Shown in pieces: positions 49,558 to 59,954 of a stretch of DNA of 64,000 nt; positions within the stretch are counted from its first letter, which is position 1, and every line of letters begins with the position of its first letter. The stretch comes from Pseudovibrio sp. JCM 19062 (GTDB lineage: Bacteria; Pseudomonadota; Alphaproteobacteria; Rhizobiales; Stappiaceae): assembly GCA_001310715.1 (NCBI GenBank), contig BAXV01000008.1:27628-91627 (forward strand), written 5' to 3'. The translations under genes and the position numbers were made by a program. Under the pieces are notes generated by a model. That model saw only the letters and a list, made by a program, of their open reading frames with translations, made no database searches and was not told where the DNA came from.

Positions 49558-50177
49558 TCAGTTGATGCGCAGCAGGCGTTTTAGTTTGGTTTGGAGGCCG
49601 CCGCGTTTTTCCTTGCGGGCCCGTTCTTCCTCCGAGATCAGGAAGGTGGTTTGGATCACGTAGCGTTCGCCTTTGAAGGAGGGGTGGCCGTGCCAGCTGG
49701 ATTCGGAACGCTTGAAGGCGAACACGTTGCCGGCGAGGGGGGAGACTTCCTCGGCGTAGTCGTCCATGTCGGTTTTGCCGTTAAGGGCGCGGATGGCACC
49801 GCCTCTGCATTGTCCCAGTCCTCGTTCAGGTAGATCAGCATTGTGCAGATCTTGGACTTGGAGTCGTTATGGATGCGGCCATCGTCGTGTTTGGAGAGGC
49901 GGCGGACGGTGATCATGCGGGGCTTGTCCATCAGGTCCAGACCCAGCTTTTCTGAGAGAATTTCCGCCAGTTCCGGCTTTTGCAGGTCGTCGATCAACCG
50001 CTTGAAGGCACCTGTGGCCTCCAGTTTGGACAGGGGCAGGTATCCGGTCTGTTTGATGTTGGGGTAATCCCTGCGTACCTCGGCGGCTTGTTCCTTGGTG
50101 ATTACATTTTCGCTGATGATATACTGGTAGGGACTGGTGCGGGTGCTAGAGGCCCTGAGAGCATCGAAATTGATCAT
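49558..50177 (-). CDS. 2OG-Fe(II) oxygenase family protein (frameshift near 49803)
   Basis: Belongs to the prolyl-4-hydroxylase-like 2-oxoglutarate dioxygenases. The iron ligands are the HxD in DGRIHNDSKSK and a distal histidine in SSWHGHPSF, with the 2OG-binding arginine in ERYVIQTTFL. One G is missing near 49803; repair gives EGGAIRALNGKTDMDDYAEE. The start MINFDALRASST at 50177 is preferred. Repaired length is about 206 residues. The substrate is unknown; the fold often hydroxylates proteins or peptidyl residues. Confidence 0.83.
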
Positions 50178-50332
50178 GTTCTGACTTCCCCGAAAACGTG
50201 CCTGCCAAGAGGGACGAGAATAGGAGTGCAAGTTTGTAACACGTGGTCTGAGCGCCGGAAATTGTCAGTTCTTGATGCAGAAAAATAGCGTTTGAGTTTT
50301 TGTGGGAGCCCGAGTGAGTGTGCTCGAGCCAA

Positions 50333-50376
50333 TAAAAAAGCAGCTTGTCGGGGTGTCCGGTGCAAGCTGCTTTTAA
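50333..50376 (-). terminator. Terminator of suhB
   Basis: Twelve-base stem AAAAGCAGCTTG/CAAGCTGCTTTT around a 15-base loop, then T residues on the minus strand. It lies between suhB and the 2OG oxygenase gene. Confidence 0.85.
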
Positions 50377-50418
50377 TGTTTCTTGAGAGCTGGACCTGTT
50401 GGTTCAGCCTGTCAGCAT

Positions 50419-51208
50419 TTATGCCTTGGCTTTTGCCAGAAGTTCACGGAGCTGAAGGTGGGTGAACTCGTTGCCTGCAATGATGGAGCGGGATTCGAAC
50501 ATGTTGTCCTTGCCGTTGCCGTCAGACACGAAACCACCAGCTTCACGAACCAGCAGAATGCCTGCTGCCATGTCCCATGGGTGCAGACCGTTTTCCCAGA
50601 ATGCATCAAGCGGCCAGAAGCAACCCATGCCAGATCCAGTGCAGCTGCACCTGCGCGGCGGATGCCTGCAACTTCGCCCATGACGTGGCGCATTTCCTTC
50701 AGGCGCGGCCATGGTCGCCCACGCCGATGAATGGAATGCCGGTGCCGATGAGGCAGTCAGTCATGTCTTTACGAGCAGCAACGCGGAGGCGGCGGTCGTT
50801 ACAGAATGCGCCGGAGCCTTTTTCTGCGGTGTAAAGCTCGTCCATGATCGGGTTGTAGATCACGGCAGCACGATCTGACCTGCACGTTCCAGAGCGATGG
50901 ATACGCCAAAGATCGGAATACCGTGGAGGAAGTTTGTGGTGCGTCGAGCGGGTCAATGATCCAGCGGTGCTGACCATCAGTGCCTTCGATCTCGCCGGAT
51001 TCTTCCATCAGCAGGCCGTAGGTCGGGCGTGCTCTCTGGAGTTCATCACGAACGATCTTTTCTGCTTTGTGATCTGCTTGGGAGACAAAGTCACCTGGCC
51101 CTTGCGGGATACTTGCAGGTTTTCAATTTCGCCGAAGTCCCGTGCCAGAGAGCGACCGGCTTTTGTCGCAGCCTGGACCATTACGTTAAGAAGGGCCGTA
51201 CGTGCCAT
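50419..51208 (-). CDS. suhB: Inositol-1-monophosphatase (five frameshifts)
   Basis: A Mg2+-dependent phosphatase of the inositol monophosphatase family; SuhB also associates with the rRNA antitermination complex in E. coli. Pieces in successive frames are ALLNVMVQAATKAGRSLARD, then SQADHKAEKIVRDELQRARP and YGLLMEESGEIEG, the metal motif WIIDPLDGTTNFLHG (after restoring one G), VAAVIYNPIMDELYTAEKGS, the GIRRAGAAALDLAWVASGRL segment and DAFWENGLHPWDMAAGILL. Breaks lie near 51095, 50945, 50870, 50705 and 50605; each needs one base and most lie in G or C doublets. Repaired length is about 263 residues. This is the most damaged gene of the window. Confidence 0.88.
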
Positions 51209-51276
51209 TTTATTTTCACCGTTCCTGAATGGGTAATGAGGCAGCCGTACGCTGCCTCATTCTTATTGTTTTTGAA

Positions 51277-51843
51277 TTATTTCTCTGCGCGACGCACGTA
51301 TTCAACAGTGTCGGTGTCTACAACGATCTTCTCACCGGAGGTGATGAACGGAGGCACCATGCAACGTACGCCGTTTTCAAGAACTGCTGGCTTGTAAGAG
51401 GAAGACTGGGTCTGGCCTTTTACAACTGCGTCTGCTTCAACGATTTCCAGAATCACGTGGGTTGGGAGGGAAATGCCGATTGGCTTTTCTTCGTGCAGTT
51501 CAACAGTCACGGTCATGCCGTCCTGCAGGAATGCTGCGCGCTCACCAACGAATTCTTTCTGGAGTTCCAGCTGCTCGTAGGTTTCGTTATCCATGAATAC
51601 CAGCATCTCGCCTTCTTCATAGAGGAACTGGAAGTCTTTCTGCTCAAGGCGAACGCGCTCAACGGACTCGGTTGCGCGGAAGCGTTCGTTCAGCTTGCGG
51701 CCGTCGAGCAGGTTTTTCATTTCGACCTGAGCGAAAGCGCCGCCTTTACCCGGCTTCACGTGCTGGACTTTAACTGCTGCCCAAAGTGTGTCCTGGTGCA
51801 TAAGTACGTGACCTGGCTTAATTTCGTTGCCATTGAGTTTCAT
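51277..51843 (-). CDS. efp: Elongation factor P
   Basis: Relieves ribosome stalling at polyproline stretches. The 188-residue frame is intact from [20 protein letters not shown], with the tip loop [13 protein letters not shown] containing the lysine that is modified in many bacteria, [20 protein letters not shown] and [20 protein letters not shown] with [16 protein letters not shown] in the C-terminal domain. The ATG at 51843 is the family start; the frame is open further to 51990 but without similarity. No EpmA/EpmB modification genes are in the window. It lies 68 bases before suhB and is probably co-transcribed with it. Confidence 0.96.
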   Translation of the reverse strand: MKLNGNEIKPGHVLMHQDTLWAAVKVQHVKPGKGGAFAQVEMKNLLDGRKLNERFRATESVERVRLEQKDFQFLYEEGEMLVFMDNETYEQLELQKEFVGERAAFLQDGMTVTVELHEEKPIGISLPTHVILEIVEADAVVKGQTQSSSYKPAVLENGVRCMVPPFITSGEKIVVDTDTVEYVRRAEK

Positions 51844-51917
51844 AGAACTACCAATCAGTTTGATCTGTTCAGAAGATGGCGCGTTCTTCGATTGTGACGC
51901 GTCATATTCCAAACTTT

Positions 51918-51977
51918 TGTTTCCATACGTATCCCGATGCGAAAACCGGTTTTCGACTTTTCGGGTGTACGCTTTAG
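51918..51977. repeat. Dispersed palindromic repeat, copy C (hairpin half only)
   Basis: Matches the hairpin half of the copies at 40040-40078 and 44570-44612: CATACGTATCCCGATGC, GAAAACCGG, CGACTTTTCGGGTGTACGC. The 5' half of the repeat is missing. It lies in the leader of efp, between efp and the Sel1 gene. Confidence 0.65.
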
Positions 51978-52145
51978 CAGAGGCCGACACGGATTGGCGC
52001 TGAGCCTAGGGTCGCAGCCTATCTTGCGGTCTGTGCAACATAATTTCACGCGATTTTCAAGGAAAAAGAGCGCATTGCGTGTCCAGAGCTGGTTTAGCCA
52101 TGTTTCCACAGCCCGATCATTATCACGGGTGGAATCTGGGGGTGG

Positions 52146-53225
52146 CTATTGCTCTGCCTGGAGGACTGGTGCCGCGCCGATTTTAACTCCGATTTCTGCT
52201 GCGCGTTTGCTGGCCTGTTCTTGCTGCTCCAAAGAGAGTGAGTTGGACATTTCTTCGAGGTACTGTCGAGAATGCCTTGCCGGCCAGCATGGAACTGCCA
52301 TGCGGAGGCTTCGACCAGATCAACCGGACGGCCGCGGCCATTGGCGTACATGCGGGCAAGGCGGTTCATGGCAATCGGGTTGCCCTTGCTTGCAGCACGC
52401 TCGAACCAGTCGGCAGCTTCCGCCTCGTTGGGGACAACGCCTTCGCCCTTAAACAGCAGGTACCGTAGTAGATTTGAGCAGGAACCAGCCCGCGGCGGGC
52501 GGCACGGCCCATCCAGAACGCGGCGCGGCGGTCATCGCGGATTTCATCCGGGCCATCCTTCAGGTAGATGCCAAGCTCCAGCATGCGTCGGTGTCACCGG
52601 TTTCAGAGGCTCGTTCCAGCAGCGTTTTGATTTGCTCGGGGTCATTGGGGAGCACCCGGCCTTCCTGATGGAGGAGGGCGAGGTTGTAGAGAGCTTCCGG
52701 AATATCGGCTGCCGCCGCTTTTTCAAGCTGCTCGGCTGCCTTTTTCTTGTCAGTCTCAACACCTGCGCCGGACAGATAGAGCAAGCCAAGGCGCAAGGCT
52801 GCTTGTGGGTCACCATCGTCGGAGGCAAGCTCGTACCAGCTGGCGGCCAGCTCCAGATCCTGTGGGACACCCCTGCCAGTTTCGTAAAGAACACCGAGCA
52901 AAGTTTTTGAGCTGGTGATACCTGCTTCTGCTTGCTTTGTGGCTAGCGAGAGAGCTGTCAGGTACCAGCCGCGCTGAAACGCACCATATGCCGGATCACC
53001 TTCGACGGTCTCCGGCGTTGGGGTGTCCTGAGGCAGGATCGGAGGTCTTGAAAGTGTAGACGGCAGAAGCCGTGTTCCGTTTGGATTGTACGGATCAGCA
53101 GTTCCAGTGCCTTGGGGAATGGTTCCACTGCTCGGATCTGTTTGCGCAACAGCGATGCCCTGCACTCCGAGCAGGCAGGTCATTGCTGTGACAGTTACGA
53201 GTTTTATAGAACCAGACAACTTCAA
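52146..53225 (-). CDS. Sel1-repeat exported protein (three frameshifts)
   Basis: A signal peptide (KLVTVTAMTCLLGVQGIAVA) is followed by a disordered Pro/Thr-rich segment and then Sel1-like repeats: TLLGVLYETGRGVPQDLELA, LRLGLLYLSGAGVETDKKKA, YNLALLHQEGRVLPNDPEQI, IYYGTLLFKGEGVVPNEAEA and MNRLARMYANGRGRPVDLVE. Breaks near 52580, 52460 and 52265 each need one base. Repair gives an end SNSLSLEQQEQASKRAAEIG and a stop at 52146. The start is the TTG at 53225, just after the preceding stop and with GAGGA upstream. About 360 residues. Sel1 proteins are scaffolds; the partner is unknown. Confidence 0.82.
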
Positions 53226-53229
53226 GAGA

Positions 53230-53871
53230 TTAGTCCTCAGCTTCGGCCAGTTCGTGCGTTGAGAGGATTTTATTGGCCTGCTCAACAGCCACTTTTGGCC
53301 CTTCAGGGTGATTCCAGACAGCTTCGCGTACTGCTACAAATTCAGCGCCGGTTTGCGCTGCAGTATCAATTGAGGAAACCGAGGTGCCCGCCAGAACAAC
53401 ACATGGCGTTTCAAATACCTCAGACCACCAACTGCCGAAATCCAGTGATTTGCGATGTGGCTCTTCTTCCTGATTTAATGAAAGCAGGCCGAAGAAGATG
53501 TAATCGACGCCCATAGATGCAACGACCATAGCCTCGTGCCGGGTCTTGATGCCTGCGTGACCGATGATGCGATCTTCCGAGAAGGACTGCATGGCCTCCT
53601 CCAGATCTTTGTCAGAACCGGAAACGTGCAGGCCATCTGCGCCGGAGCGGCCCATGATCTGGGTGTTGTTTTCAATCAGAACAGCAACGTCATTGGCCTG
53701 TGCCAATGGGACAAGCCGCTTTGCAGCAGCCTGCAGGTCACCTTCGTTTGCGTCCGGCATGGTGATTAGCAAGCTCGCAATGTCGCCACCGTCCAAAGCC
53801 TGTTTGAGTTGCCCTTCGAATTCGTCGAGGTCAAAGGTAGGCGGGGTGACAAGATACAGACGCGGATGCAC
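53230..53871 (-). CDS. Thiamine-phosphate-synthase-like (ThiE/TenI superfamily) protein
   Basis: A 213-residue TIM-barrel protein. RLYLVTPPTFDLDEF begins it; LLITMPDANEGDLQ, IMGRSGADGLHVSGSDKDLE and IIGHAGIKTRHEAMVVASMG are superfamily motifs. The QLRxK pyrimidine-binding motif of true ThiE after strand 2 reads LLITM here, and the GPVF-TxTK phosphate loop is FFGLLSLNQEEEPH, so true thiamine synthesis is doubtful. The frame is intact. It directly precedes the Sel1 gene and lies about 200 bases after pgk, an arrangement known from this order. Function is unknown. Confidence 0.75.
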   Translation of the reverse strand: MHPRLYLVTPPTFDLDEFEGQLKQALDGGDIASLLITMPDANEGDLQAAAKRLVPLAQANDVAVLIENNTQIMGRSGADGLHVSGSDKDLEEAMQSFSEDRIIGHAGIKTRHEAMVVASMGVDYIFFGLLSLNQEEEPHRKSLDFGSWWSEVFETPCVVLAGTSVSSIDTAAQTGAEFVAVREAVWNHPEGPKVAVEQANKILSTHELAEAED

Positions 53872-54031
53872 AGAGTTTGCTCCTAGTAAAATTCCGATAA
53901 AAAGAGATCATGGCTATAGTGTAACCTACGCCAAGCCTCTGGCCCATTCATTGGGATAAGTTCTAAACAGCGTCTTGCTCTCTTTTTCAAGAGGAAGTGT
54001 CAAATTCTAGGCAAAAGCGAGAATAAAACGA

Positions 54032-54056
54032 AATGAGGGACCAAAAAGGTCCCTCA
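54032..54056 (-). terminator. Terminator-like hairpin after pgk
   Basis: GAGGGACC and GGTCCCTC form an 8-base perfect stem with a 5-base loop (54034-54054), followed by only a moderately T-rich stretch on the minus strand. Confidence 0.6.
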
Positions 54057-54084
54057 ATCTGGATTTATCTAAGGAATCGCTGTT

Positions 54085-55275
54085 TTAAGCTTCCAGTGCA
54101 ACAACGCCTGGTAGTGCTTTGCCTTCGAGCCACTCAAGGAACGCGCCGCCAGCAGTGGAGATGTAAGAGAAATCATCACTCGCTTTTGCGTGGTTGAGCG
54201 CTGCAACGGTGTCACCGCCACCTGCTACAGTTTTCAGCTTGCCTTCTTTGGTGCGCGCTGCTGCGTGCTGGGCTGCTGCAACGGTTGCCTTGTCGAATGG
54301 TGCGATTTCGAATGCGCCGAGAGGACCGTTCCAAACGAGGGTCTTTGCTTCGTCGATCTTTGCTTTCACAACTTCGATGGAGGCTGCGCCAACGTCGAGC
54401 ATCATTGCGTCAGCCGGGATAGCGTCGAGAGCAACAGTTTCGTTCTTGGTGTTGGCTGCAAATTCCCAGGCAACAACTGCGTCTGTTGGCAGAACGATTT
54501 CGCAGTTCGCTTTTTCAGCAGCTGCCATGATGCGGTTTGCTGTGTCAGCCAGATCGTGCTCGCACAGGGATTTACCAACGTTCACGCCTTTTGCGGCGAG
54601 GAAGGTGTTTGCCATGCCGCCGCCGATGACCAGAATGTCCACTTTAGACACGAGGTTTTCGAGCAGGTCGATCTTGGAGGACACTTTTGCGCCGCCCACA
54701 ACTGCCAGAACAGGACGCTCTGGCGTGGAGAGTGCGGAACCGAGTGCTTCCAGCTCTGCCTGCATGGTGCGGCCTGCGAATGCAGGAAGCAGCTTTGCAA
54801 TGCCTTCGGTGGAACCGTGGGCGCGGTGTGCTGCGGAAAACGCATCGTTTACGTACAGATCGCCGTTTGCAGCAAGTGCTTTTGCGAACTCAGGGTCGTT
54901 CTTTTCTTCACCAGCGTAGAAGCGGGTGTTTTCCAGAAGCAGAACGTCGCCGTCAGCCATTGCATCAACAGCAGCTTTTGCAATGTCGCCGGTGCAGTCA
55001 TTGGCGAAAGCAACTGGTTTGCCGAGCAGGTCGGCAACAGGGCCTGCAACAGGGGCAAGGCTCATTTCTGCGACGACTTTGCCTTTTGGACGGCCGAAGT
55101 GCGCAAGAAGGATGACTTTGCCGCCAGCCTCGGAGATTTCGCGGATGGTTGGCAGGACACGTTCGATACGGGTGGCATCGGTTACCTTGCCATCCTTCAT
55201 CGGGACGTTGAGGTCTACACGGACCAGAACACGTTTGCCGGAAAGTTCGGCGTCGCTAAGAGTTTTGAAAGACAT
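54085..55275 (-). CDS. pgk: Phosphoglycerate kinase
   Basis: Transfers phosphate from 1,3-bisphosphoglycerate to ADP. The 396-residue frame is intact. [20 protein letters not shown] is the N-terminal signature, [10 protein letters not shown] and [14 protein letters not shown] form the phosphoglycerate site, [17 protein letters not shown] starts the nucleotide domain, and [11 protein letters not shown] is the nucleotide loop. It is third in the tkt-gap-pgk cluster. Terminator-like hairpins before and after it suggest graded expression. Confidence 0.96.
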   Translation of the reverse strand: MSFKTLSDAELSGKRVLVRVDLNVPMKDGKVTDATRIERVLPTIREISEAGGKVILLAHFGRPKGKVVAEMSLAPVAGPVADLLGKPVAFANDCTGDIAKAAVDAMADGDVLLLENTRFYAGEEKNDPEFAKALAANGDLYVNDAFSAAHRAHGSTEGIAKLLPAFAGRTMQAELEALGSALSTPERPVLAVVGGAKVSSKIDLLENLVSKVDILVIGGGMANTFLAAKGVNVGKSLCEHDLADTANRIMAAAEKANCEIVLPTDAVVAWEFAANTKNETVALDAIPADAMMLDVGAASIEVVKAKIDEAKTLVWNGPLGAFEIAPFDKATVAAAQHAAARTKEGKLKTVAGGGDTVAALNHAKASDDFSYISTAGGAFLEWLEGKALPGVVALEA

Positions 55276-55423
55276 AAAAATCTCCGGAATCTCTGTCTGT
55301 GACCTTATGCTGGTCGAATTCTTTACAGAAAGACTTTGCGGAGTTCGTGATCAAATCTATGGGAGTCTTCGCACTAAATGGTGCGGCTCAGGGATTGGAT
55401 CACTCCGCACTGGTATATGTGAG

Positions 55424-55455
55424 AAAAAAGGGCCGCTTCTCAGCGGCCCCTTTCT
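55424..55455 (-). terminator. Terminator after gap
   Basis: AGGGGCCGCT and AGCGGCCCTT pair around a 5-base loop; the minus strand then runs into six T residues. It lies 3 bases after the gap stop, so pgk is at least partly independent. Confidence 0.85.
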
Positions 55456-55457
55456 GA

Positions 55458-56464
55458 TTAGATGAGCTTTGCCATCGCGACAGCAGTGTCTGCCATGCGG
55501 TTGGAGAAGCCCCACTCGTTGTCGTACCAGGTGAGGATACGAACCATTGTGCCTTCCATGACCTTGGTCTGGTCCATGTGGAAGATGGAGGAGTGTGGGT
55601 CGTGGTTGAAGTCGATGGAAACGTTTGCCACGTCGGTGTAACCGAGAACGCCCTTCAGTTCACCGTCAGCTGCAGCGCGGATTGCTGCGTTGATTTCTTC
55701 AACGGAAGTTTCTTTCTTCGCGGTGAAGGTCAGGTCAACAACGGAAACGTTTGGAGTAGGTACGCGGATTGCAACGCCGTCCAGTTTACCAGCCAGCTGA
55801 GGCAGAACCAGGCCAACAGCCTTTGCAGCACCAGTAGAGGTTGGGATCATGGAAAGAGCTGCTGCGCGGCCGCGGTACAGATCCTTGTGCATTGTGTCGA
55901 GAGTAGCTGATCACCAGTGTAGGAGTGAATGGTGGTCATGAAGCCTTTTTCGATGCCAACAGCCTTGTCCAGTACAGATACAACAGGGGACAGGCAGTTG
56001 GTGGTGCAAGACGCGTTGGAAACAACCAGATCTTCAGAAGTCAGGGTGTCATGGTTTACGCCGTAAACGATTGTTTTGTCAGCGCCTGCTGCAGGAGCAG
56101 AAACCAGAACGCGCTTTGCGCCAGCTTCCAGGTGCAGGGAAGCTTTTTCTTTTGCGGTGAAGATGCCGGTGCATTCCATCGCGATGTCTACACCCATTTC
56201 ACCCCAAGGCAATTCTTTAGGGTCACGGACTGCAGTCACTTTGATTGGGCCACGGCCAACGTCGATGGTGTCGCCGTCTACTGTCACTTTTGCAGGGAAT
56301 TTGCCGTGTACGGAATCAAACTGCAGCAGGTGTGCGTTTGTTTCTACTGGGCCGAGGTCGTTGATTGCTACAACTTCAATGTCGGTGCGACCGGATTCAA
56401 TGATTGCGCGAAGAACATTACGACCAATGCGACCAAAGCCATTGATGGCTACCTTGACTGCCAT
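55458..56464 (-). CDS. gap: Glyceraldehyde-3-phosphate dehydrogenase (frameshift near 55909)
   Basis: Oxidises glyceraldehyde 3-phosphate to 1,3-bisphosphoglycerate with [23 protein letters not shown] is the cofactor motif, ASCTTNC holds the catalytic cysteine near residue 150, and HSYTGDQ follows. One C is missing near 55909; repair gives [20 protein letters not shown] and leads through [20 protein letters not shown] to [17 protein letters not shown]. Repaired length is about 335 residues. AAAGAGG lies eight bases before the ATG. It follows tkt on the same strand. The gene is indispensable for glycolysis, so the break is presumed artefactual. Confidence 0.95.
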
Positions 56465-56585
56465 TTAAGAACCTCTTTCGATAGGGCGTTTCAGAACGCC
56501 CGCGTTTTTATATTCTGCCAGCTCTTGCCGGCCGTCTTCCGAGAGGCTCTGGCTGAGAGGAGCCAGAAGCTTCGTATCATCAGCT

Positions 56586-58585
56586 TTAGGCGTTATCGCT
56601 ATCGCCAAGCGCTTTTCAGCCTCTTGGACTACTGCATCGGCAGTAATCCCGAAATGCTCATAGAGCTCTTTGTATGGGCCTGAAGCTCCGAAGCCTGTCA
56701 TGCCGATAAATCCACCATCGGAACCGACAAAGCGATCCCAGCCCATACGAACACCCGCTTCAACAGCGATCTTCACTGGACTACCACCAATAATGGAATT
56801 CTTGTATGCGTCAGATTGTTGCTCAAAGAGTTCGAAGCTAGGAACGGAGACCACGCGGGTAGCAACTCCCTTGCCGTCGAGCTCTTTTTTCGCTTCCACT
56901 GCGATCTCAACTTCAGAGCCGGATGCGAACAATGTGACGGTCGCTTCTTCTTCACAGTCAGCAATGACATATGCGCCTTTGGCACACAGGTTTTCGCTTT
57001 CGTAGTGAGGGCGAAGGGATGGCAGGTCCTGACGGGTCAGAGCCAAAACGCTAGGATTATCAGCGGCTTTCATTGCCAGCTGCCAGCATTCCAGGGTCTC
57101 TGTGATGTCCGCTGGGCGGAAGAACAACAGATCCGGGATACAACGTAGAGCCGCGAAGTGTTCCACAGGCTGGTGGGTTGGACCATCTTCACCCAGACCG
57201 ATGGAGTCGTGGGTCATTACGTGGATGACACGCTGCTTCATCAGAGCTGCCAAACGCAGAGACGGACGGCAGTAGTCGGAGAAGATCAGGAAGCCACCAG
57301 AGTAGGGGATAAGTCCGCCATGCAGTGCCATACCGTTCATTGCTGCAGCCATTCCGTGTTCACGGATGCCCCAGTGGATGAAACGGCCGGAGAAGTCGTC
57401 CGGGGTGATAGGCGGTGTAAACTCGGTGTTGGTGTTGTTGGAACCAGTCAGGTCAGCAGAGCCGCCGATGGTTTCAGGCACAACACCTGTGATTACTTTC
57501 AGAACAGCCTGTGACGCCTTACGGGTCGCAGTCTTTGGCTGGGTTTCTGCAAGCTCTTTCTTGTAGCGTCGATTGCAGCGTCAAAGCCGGCTGGCAGGTC
57601 GCCACGGTTCCGGCGTTCGAACTCGCCGCGCAGTTCCGCGTTGGCTTCGTTGAAGCGCTGTTCCCATTCTTTGCGCGCGTTTGCAGACCGCAGACCTGCG
57701 ATGCGCCATGCATCAAGAATGTCGCTTGGTACTTCAAACGGCTCAGCGGACCAGCCGAGTGCTTCGCGGGTTGCTGCGATTTCGTCTGCACCCAGAGGGG
57801 AGCCGTGCACTTTGTTGGTGCCGGACTTGCTTGGAGAACCGAAGCCGATTGTGGTCTTGGCCGCAATCATTGTTGGCTTGTCGCTGTTCTGAGCTTCTGT
57901 CAGGGCAGCTTCGATTGCTTCCGGATCATGACCATCCACTGCGATGTGTTCCAGCCGGATGCATTGAAGCGTGCAATCTGGTCGGTGCTGTCCGCAATAT
58001 CAACGGAGCCATCAATGGTGATGCCGTTGTCGTCCCAGATGAGGATCAGCTTGTTCAGCTTGAGGTGGCCTGCCAGTGAAATTGCTTCCTGAGAGATGCC
58101 TTCCATCAAGCAACCATCACCTGCCAGAACGTAGGTGTAGTGGTTTACCAGATCTTTGCCGAAGCGCTCTTCCTGCATGCGCTCAGCGATTGCCATGCCA
58201 ACAGCGTTGCCAAGGCCCTGACCGAGAGGACCAGTGGTGGTCTCGATACCTGCGCCATGGCCATACTCAGGTGCCCGCATGTGCGTGCGCCGAGCTGGCG
58301 GAACTGCTGAAGCTGTTCGATAGGGAAGTCTTCGTATCCCAGAAGGTAGAGAGTGGAATACAGGAGCATTGATCCGTGCCCGGCGGAGAGCACAAAACGG
58401 TCGCGATCGGCCCATTTCGGGGAGTTTGGGTCAAATTTCAGAAATTTGGAAAACAGGACCGTTGCGATGTCAGCTGCACCCATCGGAAGTCCAGGGTGGC
58501 CAGATTTTGCTTTTTCAACGGCGTCCATTGAAAGAAAGCGTATCGCATTCGCCATGCGAGAGTGCTTTTCGAGGTCGGTCATCAT
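56586..58585 (-). CDS. tkt: Transketolase (about four frameshifts)
   Basis: Thiamine-diphosphate enzyme of the pentose phosphate pathway. [20 protein letters not shown] and [17 protein letters not shown] open it. Then [20 protein letters not shown] and [20 protein letters not shown] (the ThDP motif), [47 protein letters not shown] and [20 protein letters not shown] follow. Breaks lie near 58275, 57950 and 57553. A fourth near 56600 (one G) would end the protein at 56586 with LGDSDNA, giving about 666 residues, the family norm. Without it the frame runs to 56465, directly against the gap start, with a 40-residue tail unlike transketolase. First gene of the glycolytic cluster. Confidence 0.92.
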
Positions 58586-59133
58586 ATTCCCGCTGTCGAC
58601 CCGGATGGGCAGCCGGTTCTTTACTATTAGCTAGTGTAAATTCGACGACAGTTGCCATAGTCTTTGCCCCAGACTAATGCAAATTGGCAGTTGTCTACGA
58701 ACGAATAACGGAAGGAGACATAGCAGGTCAGAGAGTTGAGTCAATGAAACTGAGCTCCTCGGAAGCCGTTTATTGCGTAAGTTGAGCGCTTTTGAGTTTT
58801 GAATAGCATTTGTTAACATAAGTTATGTTGCCAAGGTCTACTGAGTGAGGGAATTTGCTTAGCGTAAAATACGGCTAGATTAGATTTTTGTGGTGGCGCT
58901 GCATGCATTTTGTTCATGAATGTTGCGCTGGGGGGAATTCCGGGTCCTATGCGTTTTTCAGTTCAGTTAGTGCTGATAAAAGAGGTGGTTCTCGCCTGTT
59001 CCTAAGATATGGTGTGAATAACGGTCGACGATTCCCTGTGCTGATGGATAATTGTCTTCCTCTTCTAGACGGGATAGGTCGGTTTGCCATTTTGGGTGGG
59101 GACTGATGTTATGGTGAGTATGGATACAGGTAG
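58586..59133. other. Divergent promoter region between tkt and the DUF4164-zapA operon
   Basis: About 550 bases. An open frame of 72 codons (58888-59106, plus) has no recognisable family. AT-rich promoter-like stretches occur around 58620-58640 and 58795-58880. No hairpin of terminator quality. Confidence 0.4.
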
Positions 59134-59429
59134 ATGTCAGAGGTGAAGATGGATAGTGGGCAAGATCTGGATCAGGCGCTGGATCGTATTACTGCTCCAT
59201 CACGAAGCTTGAAGGAGCGCTTCATCGCAGGACGTCCCGTGACAAAACCATTGATGCGTTAGAGAACGACTTGCAGAGAATTGGCGAGGATCGCACGCAG
59301 CTTGCTGCCAAGCTTGACCAGGCTGAGGCGCATGGTTCGCGACTTGAAGATGTCAACAAGGATGTCTCGCGTCGCCTTGTTGCTGCCATGGAATCCATTC
59401 GTACTGTTCTCGAAGGACAGGAGAGCTAA
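59134..59429 (+). CDS. DUF4164 coiled-coil protein (frameshift near 59194)
   Basis: Hidden by a frame break: a base missing near 59194 (GCTCCATC for GCTGCCATC). Repair gives SGQDLDQALDRITAAITKLE, then GALHRRTSRDKTIDALENDL and QRIGEDRTQLAAKLDQAEAH, ending RLVAAMESIRTVLEGQES at 59429. This is the DUF4164 family, a short coiled coil found directly before zapA in this order. Either the ATG at 59134 or that at 59149 may be used. About 98 residues. It is 5 bases before zapA, so the two are co-translated; a link to cell division is inferred from position. Confidence 0.85.
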
Positions 59430-59434
59430 GATCA

Positions 59435-59875
59435 ATGGCGCAGATTACAGTAACAATCAATGATCGCAGCTTTCGTATGGCGTGTGACGATGGCGAGGAA
59501 GAGCGTCTCCTCGGTCTTGCTCAGCGTTTTGACGACAGCATCAACAGCCTGAGAGAGAACTTCGGAGAGATCGGCGACCAGCGCTTAACCGTGATGGCAG
59601 GCATCATGGTGACTGATCACCTTGCTGAGGTCGAGCGTAAGCTCAAGGCTGCTGAAGCGCGCATCGAAGAGCTTGGTAAAGCGGAGGCTTCTGTCGAGGA
59701 ACGTCTGGCTGCGCAGGAACAGCGCTTCTTGAGCCGTATTGAAGCGCTTGAGGAAGAGCACCGCGACAAGGAAGCCAGAATTGTGACTCGTCTGCTGGAG
59801 AGCGCAGACAAGATTGAAAAACTCGGCACTGACATCGACAATGAGCTGCGCGAGGAAGAAGAAAGCACGGCTTAA
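59435..59875 (+). CDS. zapA: Cell division protein ZapA
   Basis: ZapA promotes bundling of FtsZ at mid-cell. QITVTINDRSFRMACDDGEE is the family N-terminus, followed by RLLGLAQRFDDSINSLRENF and RLTVMAGIMVTDHLAEVERK. A coiled coil covers the second half (LGKAEASVEERLAAQEQRFL, ALEEEHRDKEARIVTRLLES), and an acidic tail ends it. At 146 residues it is longer than the E. coli protein, as usual here. The frame is intact. It stands between DUF4164 and the 6S RNA locus, as in related genomes. Confidence 0.93.
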   Translation: MAQITVTINDRSFRMACDDGEEERLLGLAQRFDDSINSLRENFGEIGDQRLTVMAGIMVTDHLAEVERKLKAAEARIEELGKAEASVEERLAAQEQRFLSRIEALEEEHRDKEARIVTRLLESADKIEKLGTDIDNELREEEESTA

Positions 59876-59954
59876 GTCCGGGGGCATCTTATGAACTTTC
59901 GGGCTGGTTTCTGACAGCTTCCGATCAATTTTAACAGGGACGACTCATGAGGCT

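Noticed and set aside
54190..55302. Long open frame antisense to pgk (370 codons, plus strand)
   Set aside because: It is a shadow of the strongly biased pgk codons; it has no family similarity, is rich in Cys and Phe and has no ribosome binding site.
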